Shown here piece by piece: positions 8,899-18,528 of a stretch of 64,000 nucleotides of DNA; the stretch's first letter is position 1, and every line of letters starts with the position of its first letter. The position numbers were made by a program, and so were the translations under genes. Origin of the DNA: JAMQKA01 sp043951865 (GTDB lineage Bacteria > Bacteroidota > Rhodothermia > Balneolales > Balneolaceae); the NCBI RefSeq assembly GCF_043951865.1, contig NZ_JBINJF010000005.1, positions 165,681-229,680 of the forward strand, read 5' to 3'. The notes under the pieces are model-generated. The model searched no databases and was not told the origin of the DNA. It worked only from the letters and a program-made list of their open reading frames with translations.

Positions 8899-8904
8899 CT
8901 CCTC
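8899..8904 (-). promoter_or_regulatory. Strong Shine-Dalgarno site of the actin-like gene
   Basis: GAGGAG on the minus strand, 5 nt before the ATG at 8893. It is one of the few textbook ribosome binding sites in this window. It fixes the N-terminus of the permuted actin-like protein. A second ATG follows directly. Confidence 0.75.
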
Positions 8905-9158
8905 TGTATTCGGACTGAGAATCTTTATAGAATGATTTTGTTTAGAATTTTGCAGTGTTAGTATAAGAATTTTTTAACAAAAAGCTACTAGATTTACGCA
9001 AAAACCGGATATTTAATACAACGATTTTGGTTATAGATTGCTACATTGCGAGAAAAATGTCCCCTGCACAGACAAAACGATTGTCAGACCTTATTTTTTA
9101 CAAATCGGCCGTATCATCGTAAATTCAGGTCAATCTAAAAGTAGAACACGTTTTTTAT

Positions 9159-10400
9159 ATGAACAGTACGCAACACGCCATTGAACTGGAAAACAAATAT
9201 GGAGCACATAATTACCATCCCCTCCCGGTAGTGCTGGAACGCGGAGAAGGGGTTTTTGTCTGGGATCCGGAGGGAAACCGGTATTATGACTTCCTGTCTG
9301 CGTATTCTGCTGTCAACCAGGGCCACTGCCATCCCAAAATTATTTCTACCCTGAAAGAGCAGGCTGAAAAACTGACGCTCGTTTCCCGGGCTTTTTACAG
9401 CAACATGCTGGGACAGTACGAGGAGTACATGCACGACTATTTCGGATATGACAAGCTTCTGCCGATGAATACCGGGGCAGAAGCGGTGGAAACCTCAATC
9501 AAGCTGTGCCGTAAATGGGCCTATGAACGAAAGGGGATTGAACCTGACCGTGCCAAAATTTTGGTCGCCGACGGGAACTTCCACGGAAGAACCACCAGCA
9601 TTATCTCCTTTTCCAATGACCCGCTGGCGCGTGCCAATTTTGGTCCTTATACCCCGGGATTTGAATCGATTCCATATGACGACCTGGAGGCACTTGAACG
9701 CGCGTTGCAAAATCCCAATGTGGCCGGTTACCTGGTAGAACCGATTCAGGGAGAAGCTGGGGTCGTGGTTCCTTCGGAAGGATACCTCAAAAAAAGTTAC
9801 CAGCTCTGTAAAAAGAACAACGCCCTGTATATCGCTGATGAAATACAAACCGGTATTGCCAGGACCGGTCAGCTGCTCTGTGTAGACCATGAGGGAGTTC
9901 GACCTGATATCGTTATTTTGGGAAAAGCCCTCTCCGGAGGGGCGTATCCCGTATCGGCAGCCCTGGCCGACGACGAGGTGATGGAGTGTATTCGTCCCGG
10001 TGAACACGGATCCACTTACGGTGGAAATCCATTGGCGTGCGCCGTTGCGATGGCTGCGCTTGATGTGGTAAAGGAAGAAAACCTGGCAGAAAACGCAACT
10101 AGGCTCGGGTCCATCTTTCGTGATAAAATGGAACAACTGATCGGTGAATCGAACCTGGTCAGCAGTGTTCGGGGCAAAGGGCTGCTAAACGCGATGGTCA
10201 TCAACGACACCCCGGAAAGCAACACAGCCTGGAATATCTGCCTGAAGCTGAAGGAAAACGGTCTTTTGGCCAAGCCGACCCACGGCAACATCATCCGGTT
10301 TGCCCCCCCTCTTATAATGACCGAGGAGCAGCTTATGGACTGCATCCGAATTATTAAAAAAACGGTCCTCGACTACGAGCACGCGGCCGTGTCCCAGTAA
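9159..10400 (+). CDS. rocD: Ornithine--oxo-acid aminotransferase
   Basis: Class-III PLP aminotransferase that converts ornithine and 2-oxoglutarate to glutamate-5-semialdehyde and glutamate, in arginine/ornithine breakdown and proline supply. The 413 residues match the RocD family end to end: SAYSAVNQGHCHP near residue 47, MNTGAEAVE (103-111), the DEIQTG block with D227, and the PLP lysine K256 in ILGKALSGG. It is transcribed divergently from the actin-like gene, with 265 bp between them for both promoters. No terminator is obvious downstream. Confidence 0.95.
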   Translation: MNSTQHAIELENKYGAHNYHPLPVVLERGEGVFVWDPEGNRYYDFLSAYSAVNQGHCHPKIISTLKEQAEKLTLVSRAFYSNMLGQYEEYMHDYFGYDKLLPMNTGAEAVETSIKLCRKWAYERKGIEPDRAKILVADGNFHGRTTSIISFSNDPLARANFGPYTPGFESIPYDDLEALERALQNPNVAGYLVEPIQGEAGVVVPSEGYLKKSYQLCKKNNALYIADEIQTGIARTGQLLCVDHEGVRPDIVILGKALSGGAYPVSAALADDEVMECIRPGEHGSTYGGNPLACAVAMAALDVVKEENLAENATRLGSIFRDKMEQLIGESNLVSSVRGKGLLNAMVINDTPESNTAWNICLKLKENGLLAKPTHGNIIRFAPPLIMTEEQLMDCIRIIKKTVLDYEHAAVSQ

Positions 10401-10982
10401 CAATCTGGAAGATCGATTGGGGTGGGTTCGCATTTAAGTTCGGTGCATGTAATCCCCCTCGTGTACCGTTCTGCATACGCATTCACCAGGAAACCAGTTT
10501 AACACTGGCCTGCCCCATTCAACAAAAGGGCCTTTTAAAGACTATTCAAATCGTTATGAGCTTGTTGAAGAATTTCCAAATTATGATTTGAGCTTTTAAT
10601 CAGGGGACTCTCAAAAAGTTAAATTCGCCCTTTTCCCCTTCTCAATCATCGTTCCTGGTTCATTTTTTGTTCGGCTAAAAAATGAACTAAAAAAGCCGCT
10701 GGGGATGGGTAGATGTTCCCTTTCCCGGGTCGGTTCGGGCCGGTTGTTTTCAAACGCCGGCCGCTTCTCAATTGGTGCGTGCCGCCATTCCCCAGACCCC
10801 GAGGGATACTTGCCACCATATTGCCAACCCCAATGCCTAATAGCCGATAACAAATAACCAAACTGCACCTGCGCTTGTCGCTGGCGGCTACAAAAAATCC
10901 AGCCTGAATATTCTTCTTATTCGAAATGTACCTTACATAAAAAAAGCGGCTCTCCACCTGTAGCAGAGAGCCGCTTGATTAG
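10401..10982. other. Intergenic region between rocD and tRNA-fMet
   Basis: About 580 bp with no convincing gene. The first half is AT-rich. From about 10651 a GC-rich stretch begins at a GTTCATTTTTT hairpin and resembles the sequence near the right end of the window. Short open frames on the minus strand are low complexity and unsupported. Confidence 0.4.
10658..10687. repeat. GTTCATTTTTT hairpin at the edge of a GC-rich noncoding stretch
   Basis: GTTCATTTTTT and AAAAAATGAAC form an 11-bp perfect stem with an 8-nt loop. It is followed by an A-rich run and CCGCTGGGGATGGG. The same order (GTTCATTTTTT, A-rich run, CCGGCGGAGGATGGG) recurs at about 63657-63712, so this is likely one end of a dispersed noncoding element. 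It could also act as a terminator. Confidence 0.5.
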
Positions 10983-11055
10983 TGGCGGGGGCAGGATTCG
11001 AACCTGCGACCTTCGGGTTATGAGCCCGATGAGCTACCAGCTGCTCTACCCCGCG
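10983..11055 (-). tRNA. Initiator tRNA-Met (CAU)
   Basis: A 73-nt cloverleaf with a CAU anticodon in a 7-nt loop. Initiator identity comes from the three consecutive G:C pairs in the anticodon stem (GGG/CCC) and the unpaired 1:72 position. The mismatch here is C1-C72 rather than the usual C1-A72. The T arm is GCAGG-TTCGAAT-CCTGC. The 3' CCA is not encoded. The D arm is GAGC/GCTC. Confidence 0.93.
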
Positions 11056-11196
11056 ATAGAGTTGACAAATGTAAGCTTTACTTGAGCCAATGTCAATATA
11101 AAAACGCGTATTCCTTTCCAATTTGTATAAAGCAGCGTTCAACGATTTTTCACTATTTTAAGTTGTGTTAATTCAGCTTAATCAAATGAGAGTTAT

Positions 11197-12555
11197 ATGT
11201 CATCAGATACACCGGTTACGCCTGAACAAGTTCGTCATATCCTGGGAAAGCACATCCTGGCAGATGGTTACGAAATAGTACTCGACCTTGATCAAAGCCA
11301 GGGACTATATCTTATCGACGCAACTACAGGAGAAGCCTATCTCGATTTCTTCAGCTTTTTTGCCTCCAATCCACTGGGAATGAATCATCCCCGCCTCGCA
11401 AATGATCAGTTCATTCAAAAGCTGGGAAAAGTAGCTGTAAACAAACCCTCAAACTCGGACATTTATACCGAGGCGATGGCGGAGTTTGTCAACCATTTCG
11501 ATCGAATTGGTATCCCAGACTACCTGCCCCACACCTTTTTTATCTCGGGTGGAGCGCTGGCGGTCGAGAACGCGCTAAAGGTGGCATTCGACTGGAAAGT
11601 CCGTAAAAATTTTGCCAGGGGATACACGACGGAGAAAGGGCACAAAGTTCTCCATCTCGAGCAAGCGTTCCATGGGCGGACGGGATATACCATGTCGTTG
11701 ACCAATACCGATCCCACCAAAACCAGGTATTTCCCCAAGTTCGACTGGCCCCGCATAGTTGCACCGGCAATGACATACCCCTCCACTGAGGAGCGGATAT
11801 CCCGGGTAATGGACCTGGAGCAGCAGGCTATTGAACAGGCTCAACGGTATTTCGAAAAATATCCCGACGAGATTGCCGCTATTATCCTTGAACCGATACA
11901 GGGGGAAGGTGGAGACAATCACTTCAGGCCGGAATTCCACCGGGCGCTGCGCCGGCTGGCTGATGAGCAGGAAGCCCTGCTTATCTATGACGAGGTGCAG
12001 ACGGGCGTGGGCATGACCGGCAAATTTTGGGCCCATGAGCATTTTGTGAAGCCCGATATCCTGGCATTTGGCAAAAAAGCCCAGGTGTGCGGCATTCTGG
12101 CCAGCCGCCGCGTGGATGAGGTGGAGGAAAATGTATTTAACGTCTCCTCCCGTATTAATTCGACCTGGGGAGGAAATCTAGTGGACATGGTTCGATTCGG
12201 GCGTATTCTCCAGGTTATTGAAGAAGAGAACCTGGTGGAACATGCGGCTGAACGTGGTCGCTACCTGCAACAAAAAATTGACGAGCTGGCCGAACGGTAT
12301 GAACAAGTGACCAATCCACGGGGCAGGGGATTATTTTGCGCTATCGACTTTCCAAACACTGAATTCCGGGACCAGGTTACTTCCCAGTGTTTTAAAAACA
12401 AGCTTATGATCCTGGGTTGCGGGACGCGAACCGTGCGATTCCGTCCGCCGCTCACCGTGCAAACCGAGCATATTGATGAGGCGATCAGCATTATAGCAAA
12501 ATCGCTCGAGGAGGTTATGGCCACCAGTTCCGCAAAGGCTGGTAATCGTTTCTGA
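11197..12555 (+). CDS. lat: L-lysine 6-aminotransferase
   Basis: Class-III aminotransferase that moves the epsilon-amino group of lysine to 2-oxoglutarate, giving 2-aminoadipate semialdehyde (piperideine-6-carboxylate). The 452 residues align with the LAT subgroup: the diagnostic FGKKAQVCG with PLP lysine K293, LEPIQGEGGD (231-240) and YDEVQTG (264-270). It works in lysine catabolism or, in some bacteria, osmolyte or antibiotic precursor supply. No semialdehyde dehydrogenase is adjacent, though an aldehyde dehydrogenase lies 19 kb away. It converges with the SDR gene, 22 bp apart. Confidence 0.93.
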   Translation: MSSDTPVTPEQVRHILGKHILADGYEIVLDLDQSQGLYLIDATTGEAYLDFFSFFASNPLGMNHPRLANDQFIQKLGKVAVNKPSNSDIYTEAMAEFVNHFDRIGIPDYLPHTFFISGGALAVENALKVAFDWKVRKNFARGYTTEKGHKVLHLEQAFHGRTGYTMSLTNTDPTKTRYFPKFDWPRIVAPAMTYPSTEERISRVMDLEQQAIEQAQRYFEKYPDEIAAIILEPIQGEGGDNHFRPEFHRALRRLADEQEALLIYDEVQTGVGMTGKFWAHEHFVKPDILAFGKKAQVCGILASRRVDEVEENVFNVSSRINSTWGGNLVDMVRFGRILQVIEEENLVEHAAERGRYLQQKIDELAERYEQVTNPRGRGLFCAIDFPNTEFRDQVTSQCFKNKLMILGCGTRTVRFRPPLTVQTEHIDEAISIIAKSLEEVMATSSAKAGNRF

Positions 12556-12577
12556 GTTGCATTGAAAATCCCTGTTC

Positions 12578-13297
12578 TCACACCATCTGGTGAGATTCAG
12601 GCTGAATTACAATTTCATTTAGTACCGATGGGTCCGGCTGATTCGCCGCGTAATATACCGATTTCGCCACTTCTTCAGGATCAAGCATTTTCTCTTTTTG
12701 CACCCTCATATCGACGTTGGAACTGTCCCACAGGGGGGTGGCCACCCCTCCCAGGTACATCAGCGTGAAATTGATGCCGCTGCGGCGATGCTCTTCGACG
12801 AGAGATTTTGTAAACCCGGTTACGGCAAATTTGGTAGCGGCATAAACAGACGCATTTTTCATTACATATTTTCCCATCGTGCCGGGAAACATTATCACCT
12901 GTCCCCTCTTTTCGGTAGCCATGTGACGTACCACGGTCTGGGTCACCAAAAAGGTTCCGTACACGTTGGTTTCAATAAGATCTTTTGCATCGTCCGGTTT
13001 GATATCCAGGAGGGGCTGAATAATGGCCGAACCGAAGGCGTTGACAAGCACATCGATCCCTCCCAGATCGCCCGTAATTTCGCGGACCATGGTGGAAACG
13101 GATGCCAGCTCGGTGACTTCAACGCCGATCACATATGCCTCACCTCCGCTGTCATTGATCTGTTTTGCGGTCGACTCAGCCTTTTGCGTATTTCGGGCGG
13201 CCAGTACGACTTTTGCCCCGGCACGGCCAAAAACGCGGGCGCATGCACTGCCGATTCCGCCGGATCCCCCGACAACAAGTATGACTTTTCCTTTCAT
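12578..13297 (-). CDS. Short-chain dehydrogenase/reductase with altered active site
   Basis: A 239-residue Rossmann-fold SDR. The nucleotide site GGSGGIG is at 10-16 and the catalytic pair Y152/K156 is in YAATK. Two hallmark positions deviate: the NNAG strand reads NAFG (86-89), and the catalytic Ser expected at about 139 falls in PGT, leaving Gly139 with Thr140 beside it. It may still be active with Thr, or have a specialised role. VLAARN after the second strand suggests NADP(H) preference. It is monocistronic between converging lat and downstream purL. Confidence 0.87.
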   Translation of the reverse strand: MKGKVILVVGGSGGIGSACARVFGRAGAKVVLAARNTQKAESTAKQINDSGGEAYVIGVEVTELASVSTMVREITGDLGGIDVLVNAFGSAIIQPLLDIKPDDAKDLIETNVYGTFLVTQTVVRHMATEKRGQVIMFPGTMGKYVMKNASVYAATKFAVTGFTKSLVEEHRRSGINFTLMYLGGVATPLWDSSNVDMRVQKEKMLDPEEVAKSVYYAANQPDPSVLNEIVIQPESHQMV

Positions 13298-13390
13298 AAA
13301 ACCTGGATTGTGATCTTTGTTATGCTATCCACTTCCCCATTTGGCAAAGCAATATGAGAATTATTCATTCCTGAATTCGTTTTAGAGAAA

Positions 13391-15625
13391 TCAGTTCATC
13401 GCCCCGGGAATAACGCCCTGGTATATTTCACTTATTTCCTCGGCAGAAATATCGATGGCATCGTCGATAACCAGGTTTTCACCGGTTACCGATCCCAGCA
13501 GAAACAACGGTATTCCGGCATCAGAAAAGTGGGCCTTGAACGCCTCCAGGTTCTCTTCCGATACTGTTACCACAATCCCCGACTGGGCTTCGGAAAAGAG
13601 CTGCTCAACCAGCGAGCCCCGCAGTTCTTTTAGGCTGAGGGAGGCTCCCTTTCCTGAAAATTCAACCATTTCGGCAAGCGCCACGGCCAGTCCGCCGTCA
13701 GAGACGTCGTGGGCGGCCGTCACCAGCTGTTTTTTGATGGCAGCCAGCACGCTCTCCTGCAGCGAAGCCTCAAATTCAAGGTCGATATCCGGAGCGTTCC
13801 CGGTCGTCATCTCGTGAATAATCCGCAGGTACTCGGAGCCCCCGAGATCTTTGCGATCGGCCCCGAGATAAAACACCAGGTCGCCCTCGGATTTAAACCC
13901 CGGGGTCATAGTGTGTCGCTCAAGATCTTCCACCAGCCCCAGCATCCCTATGACGGGCGTCGGGTAGATCGCCGCCTCCGGATTTTCGTTATAGAAACTG
14001 ACATTCCCACCGGTAACAGGCGTATTAAAGGTGCGGCAGGCCTCACTCATGCCCGCCAGCGCCTCCCTGAAGGTGTAATAAACTTCCGGCTTGTACGGAT
14101 TTCCGAAATTCAGGCAGTTGGTAATGGCCAGCGGTTTGGCGCCGCTGCAGACTACATTGCGTGCTGCCTCGGCCACTGCAATCTTGCCCCCGCGCCGTGG
14201 ATTCAGGTACACGTAGCGGCCGTTGCAATCCGTCTTTACGGCCAGACCCTTGTTGGTGCCCTTGACGCGGACCACACCCGAATCGGAGGAACCCGGCCCG
14301 TTTACCGTGTTGGTGCGGACCATCGTGTCATACTGCTCGTATACCCACTTTTTAGAGGCTATATTGGAGGAGCCGAGCAGTTTTTCCAGCGTTTGAGTAT
14401 GGTTATCCGGATGCTTGAGCGTGCCGGTATCGAACTTCTGTACTTCATCGAGGTAATCCGGTCGACGGGATTCCCGCACATACTGCGGGGCTCCACCGCC
14501 GAGTACCAGGCTGTCGGCCGGGATATCGGCTTTTACCTCCCCGTCTTTGTAGTAGGTCACATTTCCGTTTTCCACCACTTCCCCGATAATTACCGCGTTC
14601 AGATCCCACTTTTCGTATACATCAATGACCTCCTGTTCGCGACCTTTCTCAGCTACAATAAGCATGCGCTCCTGGCTTTCGGAAAGAAGCAGTTCGTATG
14701 CGGTCATTCCCTTCTCGCGCTGGGGGACCTTGTCCAGGTCGATCTTCATACCGCATTTTCCCTTGGCACTCATCTCGGATGACGAGCAGCTTATTCCCGC
14801 CGCTCCCATATCCTGGATGCCGACAATGCCCCCGTTCCTGATCACCTCCAGCGTGGCCTCCAGCAGCAGCTTCTCGGTAAAGGGATCGCCTACCTGCACG
14901 CTCGGACGCTTGTCCTCGCTCTCCTCGCTTATCTCTTCAGAGGCAAAAGTGGCCCCGTGAATGCCGTCGCGCCCGGTGCTGGACCCCACAATAATAACCG
15001 GGTTCCCCGCGCCGCTGGCAATAGCAGAGGCCGTCCGGCCCTCTTTCACGATACCCACGCTCATGGCGTTGACCAGGGGATTCCCCTCGTATTTTTCGTC
15101 AAAATATATTTCCCCGCCTACGTTCGGAACGCCAAACGAGTTGCCGTAGTCAGCAATGCCCCGAACCACACCATCGAGTAAAAAGCGGACTCTCGGGTTA
15201 GACATCTCCCCGAAACGGAGTGAATTCAGGCTGGCTATCGGGCGGGCTCCCATCGTAAAAATATCGCGGTGAATACCCCCCACGCCGGTCGCGGCTCCCT
15301 GGTACGGCTCAATCGCCGAGGGATGGTTGTGGCTCTCAATCTTGAACGCACACGCCAGTCCATCGCCGATATCGACCAGGCCCGCATTTTCTTCGCCGGC
15401 TCCGACAAGCAGCTGCGGTCCCTCGTTCGGCAGCTTTTTTATTTCCAGGATGGAGTTTTTGTAGGAGCAGTGCTCGCTCCACATAACGGAATATACGCCC
15501 AGTTCCGTAAAGGTCGGCTTCCGGCCCAGAAACTCCTGTATTTTTTCGTATTCCTCTTCATTAAGGCCGTGGTCAATAGCGAGTTCCAGGGTTACTTCCG
15601 GTTCAGTTATGGTGTTTTCTGACAT
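13391..15625 (-). CDS. purL: Phosphoribosylformylglycinamidine synthase subunit PurL (small type)
   Basis: The ATP-dependent synthetase subunit of step four of purine synthesis, converting FGAR to FGAM with ammonia from PurQ. At 744 residues it is the small PurL, which works with separate PurS and PurQ; neither is in the window. Visible blocks are GVYSVMWSEHCSYKNS near the N-terminus, the ATP/metal region KIESHNHPSAIEPYQGAATGVGG (written here only as a landmark pair, KIESHNHPS and GAATGVGG), and TNCLNFGNP in the second half. It appears monocistronic, with a short heptamer array just upstream. Confidence 0.97.
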   Translation of the reverse strand: MSENTITEPEVTLELAIDHGLNEEEYEKIQEFLGRKPTFTELGVYSVMWSEHCSYKNSILEIKKLPNEGPQLLVGAGEENAGLVDIGDGLACAFKIESHNHPSAIEPYQGAATGVGGIHRDIFTMGARPIASLNSLRFGEMSNPRVRFLLDGVVRGIADYGNSFGVPNVGGEIYFDEKYEGNPLVNAMSVGIVKEGRTASAIASGAGNPVIIVGSSTGRDGIHGATFASEEISEESEDKRPSVQVGDPFTEKLLLEATLEVIRNGGIVGIQDMGAAGISCSSSEMSAKGKCGMKIDLDKVPQREKGMTAYELLLSESQERMLIVAEKGREQEVIDVYEKWDLNAVIIGEVVENGNVTYYKDGEVKADIPADSLVLGGGAPQYVRESRRPDYLDEVQKFDTGTLKHPDNHTQTLEKLLGSSNIASKKWVYEQYDTMVRTNTVNGPGSSDSGVVRVKGTNKGLAVKTDCNGRYVYLNPRRGGKIAVAEAARNVVCSGAKPLAITNCLNFGNPYKPEVYYTFREALAGMSEACRTFNTPVTGGNVSFYNENPEAAIYPTPVIGMLGLVEDLERHTMTPGFKSEGDLVFYLGADRKDLGGSEYLRIIHEMTTGNAPDIDLEFEASLQESVLAAIKKQLVTAAHDVSDGGLAVALAEMVEFSGKGASLSLKELRGSLVEQLFSEAQSGIVVTVSEENLEAFKAHFSDAGIPLFLLGSVTGENLVIDDAIDISAEEISEIYQGVIPGAMN

Positions 15626-15640
15626 CAGGTACGTGTATTA

Positions 15641-15661
15641 GAAAATTGAAAATTGGAAGTT
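15641..15661. repeat. Short heptamer tandem repeat (three units)
   Basis: Three tandem 7-mers, GAAAATT, GAAAATT and GGAAGTT, lie just upstream of purL. This is the shortest of five heptamer arrays in the window. Confidence 0.5.
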
Positions 15662-15719
15662 ATTTGTCGGTTCATGAACGGTGCCATCGGGTATATTAAC
15701 CTGGCGAATGAAACCAGAG

Positions 15720-16418
15720 CTACAAGTTCAGCAGCTTTTTCAATTCCTCAAAATCATCGAATACAAAATGGGCATCGCGGTGCCGCTCATTTTTGGTATC
15801 CTCTTTTTCAGTGTACCAGGCCACATTCCATCCAAACGCCGTGCCTCCGATTACATCAGAGGTATAGGAGTCGCCAATGTACAAAATTTCTTCCGGCTTG
15901 TGCCTGGTCAGCGATGTAGCGTGTTCAAATATTTCAGGCTGCGGTTTCAGGTAACCGGTTTCCTCCGAAATCACCAGGTGTCGGGCCGTATCCGCCAGTC
16001 CAAACTGTTCGATTTTCTTTTTTTGAGTTTCCGCAAAACCGTTGGTCAGGATACCCACGTCAAACTGCGTGCTAATATGCTTAAACACCGCTTCCGCCCC
16101 TCCTGTCCAACTCCAGTGGTTTCGATAGGCTTTCATATAGTAATCACCGACTTCCTCACAGGCAGACTCATCGAGCCTGAGACTCCGCAGCGTTTTTTCA
16201 AAACGCAGGCGCTGTAATGTCTTTCGTTCTATCTCGCCCTTGCCATATTCCCGCCACAGGGCGGTGTTGATGCGATGGTAGGTTTCGATGAGTGTATCGG
16301 GCGTGGTAATGCTAAAAAAATCGAACTGGTGATATAGATCGTTCAATGCCGCTTTTTCTGCTCCCCGGTGATCTAACAGGGTATCGTCCAGGTCAAAGTA
16401 GATGAATTTCGGATCCAA
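15720..16418 (-). CDS. HAD-family hydrolase, YjjG-like nucleotidase
   Basis: A 232-residue haloacid-dehalogenase phosphatase with a helical cap. The nucleophile Asp9 and Asp11 lie in FDLDDTLL, motif II is ILTNGF, the motif III lysine is in TGYLKPQPEIF, and motif IV is YIGDSYTSDV. The layout matches YjjG, a nucleoside 5'-monophosphatase that clears noncanonical pyrimidine nucleotides. The best start is a TTG codon; no in-frame ATG lies upstream. It is adjacent to purL on the same strand, 94 bp away. Confidence 0.88.
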   Translation of the reverse strand: MDPKFIYFDLDDTLLDHRGAEKAALNDLYHQFDFFSITTPDTLIETYHRINTALWREYGKGEIERKTLQRLRFEKTLRSLRLDESACEEVGDYYMKAYRNHWSWTGGAEAVFKHISTQFDVGILTNGFAETQKKKIEQFGLADTARHLVISEETGYLKPQPEIFEHATSLTRHKPEEILYIGDSYTSDVIGGTAFGWNVAWYTEKEDTKNERHRDAHFVFDDFEELKKLLNL

Positions 16419-16575
16419 AATAGCATACGTATTAGATTCTCATTTTCAGTTGGCTAAAATACGTAACTAATGCATTATCATAAAAAATAAATTCCGGGTG
16501 ATCCTTGCATCAATCTGCTGTTCATTTCGTATATTGTGCTCGAAATTCCAATTGTTTAAAAATTTTGAGAGTATC

Positions 16576-17160
16576 ATGAATATTAAAACGTGGATCGGTA
16601 TTGGCGCTCTCGCCGCCCTGGTATTGTATGGAATCAATATCAACAACAGCCTGGTAGCCCAGGAGGAATCGGTTGATCAGGCCTGGGCCCAGGTTGAAAA
16701 CCAGTACCAGCGGCGATCGGATCTTATCCCCAACCTGGTGAACACCGTGAAAGGCGCGGCAGACTTTGAACAGGAAACCCTTACCCAGGTGATTGAGGCC
16801 CGAAGCAAGGCCACTTCCGTACAGGTAAGTGCAGAAGATCTTAACGATCCCCAAAAAGTGCAGCAGTTCCAGCAGGCCCAGGCACAGCTCTCGGGAGCCC
16901 TTTCCCGGTTGCTGGTAACTGTCGAAAAGTATCCCGAACTTAAGGCCAATCAAAATTTTCGGGACCTGCAGGTTCAGCTGGAAGGTACAGAAAACCGGAT
17001 AGCCACCGAACGCAAACGCTACAATGACGCCGTAAGCAGCTACAACACGGCCATACGGCGCTTCCCGGGCAATATTTTTGCCGGACTTTTGGGATTTGAC
17101 AACAAAACATATTTTGAAGCCGACGAGGGAGCCGAGCAGGCGCCGGAAGTTAATTTTTAA
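16576..17160 (+). CDS. LemA family protein
   Basis: A 194-residue LemA protein: one N-terminal signal-anchor helix (about residues 5-20), then a helical domain with the signature VDQAWAQVENQYQRRSDLIPNLV and a C-terminal RRFPGNIFAGLLGF block. LemA proteins sit at the membrane facing the periplasm, and their biochemical role is unclear. The ATG at 16576 places the helix at the N-terminus; an upstream ATG at 16498 would add an unconserved tail. It heads a plus-strand cluster with two TPM-domain genes, a common LemA partnership. Confidence 0.92.
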   Translation: MNIKTWIGIGALAALVLYGININNSLVAQEESVDQAWAQVENQYQRRSDLIPNLVNTVKGAADFEQETLTQVIEARSKATSVQVSAEDLNDPQKVQQFQQAQAQLSGALSRLLVTVEKYPELKANQNFRDLQVQLEGTENRIATERKRYNDAVSSYNTAIRRFPGNIFAGLLGFDNKTYFEADEGAEQAPEVNF

Positions 17161-17220
17161 AATTGCATCTGTTTGGTAATCTCAACCGCCATATGAATTT
17201 TACACCTCAAACCACAACTC

Positions 17221-17670
17221 ATGTCTTCTGATCTGTATCTTTCTGACGAACAGGAACAGCATATTATTGAGGCTATAGCGGAAGCCGAGAACCGGACCTC
17301 CGGGGAAATTCGGGTTCATATTGAACCCAACTGTGACGGTGATCCGCTGGAGCGGGCGGCCGGGGTTTTCCATGAACTCGGAATGGATGAAACACAGCGT
17401 CAAAACGGGGTGCTCATCTATATCGCCGCCGAAGACCACAAGGTGGCAGTATATGCCGGGCGGGGCATCCACAAGCAGGTGGAAGAGGGTTTTTGGGAAG
17501 GAGTCCTCAAGCTGTTGGTGGAATATTTTAAAAATGATGATTTTGAACACGGCATCGCTGAGGCTGTAACCAAAGTAGGGACCAAGCTTGCTGATCTCTA
17601 CCCCGGTACGAAGGGAGATCTCAACGAGCTTTCAGACGAGATCAGCTATCACGAAAACCCAGATGAATAA
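17221..17670 (+). CDS. TPM-domain protein, leaderless
   Basis: A 149-residue stand-alone TPM domain (the TPM/repair-of-PSII fold) with the core ENRTSGEIRVHIEPNC, NGVLIYIA and AGRGIHKQV segments. There is no signal peptide or membrane helix in the chosen frame, so it is predicted cytosolic, unlike its larger paralog at 18.7 kb. TPM domains have reported phosphatase or protein-quality functions. It follows lemA by 60 bp and overlaps the potential start of the next gene, so the three are likely cotranscribed. Confidence 0.88.
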   Translation: MSSDLYLSDEQEQHIIEAIAEAENRTSGEIRVHIEPNCDGDPLERAAGVFHELGMDETQRQNGVLIYIAAEDHKVAVYAGRGIHKQVEEGFWEGVLKLLVEYFKNDDFEHGIAEAVTKVGTKLADLYPGTKGDLNELSDEISYHENPDE

Positions 17671-17710
17671 AATAAAAACAACTAACACAAAACCAGGGAT
17701 TTACTCCAGT

Positions 17711-18514
17711 ATGATACACAGCATCACCACATCGAAATTTGCTTTAACACTTTGTCTCATTTTCACTGCTTGTTCATTTTCTTTAAATGCGCAAAATAGT
17801 AATGCCGACCGGCATCTTTACCAACTAAAAGTATACCACCTGGAAGATTCGGAACAGGAGCAGCAGGTAGATGACTATCTGTCCAACGCGTATATCCCCG
17901 CACTGCATCGAATGGGGCACCAGCCGGTGGGCGTATTTAAGCCGATTGGGCAAGATACCGTTTCCGACAAACGCATTTATGTCCTGACAGCATTCGATTC
18001 ATTCTCTCAGTTTGAATCTCTTGACAACAGGCTTGCAAACGATGACCAATACAAGCAGGCGGGAGCATCCTATATCCAGGCTGCTCATGACTCCCCGCCC
18101 TTTACAGAAATTGAGACCGTTTTGTTGCGTGCTTTTTCCCATGCTCCAACCATAGCAAAACCGGAGCTGAACACCCCAAAATCGGAGCGGGTCTACGAGT
18201 TGCGCAGTTACGAAAGTGCCACCGAAGCTCTGAACATCAACAAAGTTGAAATGTTTAATGAAGGTGGCGAAATACAGCTGTTTGAGGACCTCGATTTTAA
18301 TGCCATTTTTTACGGAAATGTGCTGGCCGGCAGCAATATGCCCAACCTGATGTATATGACCTCTTTTAATAACATGCAGTCCAGAGATGCCCATTGGGAA
18401 TCCTTCAGGAATTCTCCCGTCTGGGATCGCATGTCTTCGCTGGAGAAATACCAGAATAATGTATCACATGCAGACATCTATCTTTTAAGGGCAACCGAGT
18501 ATTCTGACCTTTAA
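17711..18514 (+). CDS. Secreted NIPSNAP-family protein
   Basis: A 267-residue protein with a signal peptide (hydrophobic residues about 9-22, cleavage near LNAQ) and two NIPSNAP-type ferredoxin-like halves, visible as HLYQLKVYHLED and RVYELRSYESATEALNINKVEMFNEGGEI. NIPSNAP domains are dimeric alpha-beta barrels of uncertain function. An alternative ATG at 17663 overlaps the TPM stop but would bury the signal sequence 16 residues in. The gene interrupts a LemA/TPM cluster, which is unusual. Export to the periplasm is inferred. Confidence 0.85.
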   Translation: MIHSITTSKFALTLCLIFTACSFSLNAQNSNADRHLYQLKVYHLEDSEQEQQVDDYLSNAYIPALHRMGHQPVGVFKPIGQDTVSDKRIYVLTAFDSFSQFESLDNRLANDDQYKQAGASYIQAAHDSPPFTEIETVLLRAFSHAPTIAKPELNTPKSERVYELRSYESATEALNINKVEMFNEGGEIQLFEDLDFNAIFYGNVLAGSNMPNLMYMTSFNNMQSRDAHWESFRNSPVWDRMSSLEKYQNNVSHADIYLLRATEYSDL

Positions 18515-18528
18515 TCCCTGTACTGGCA

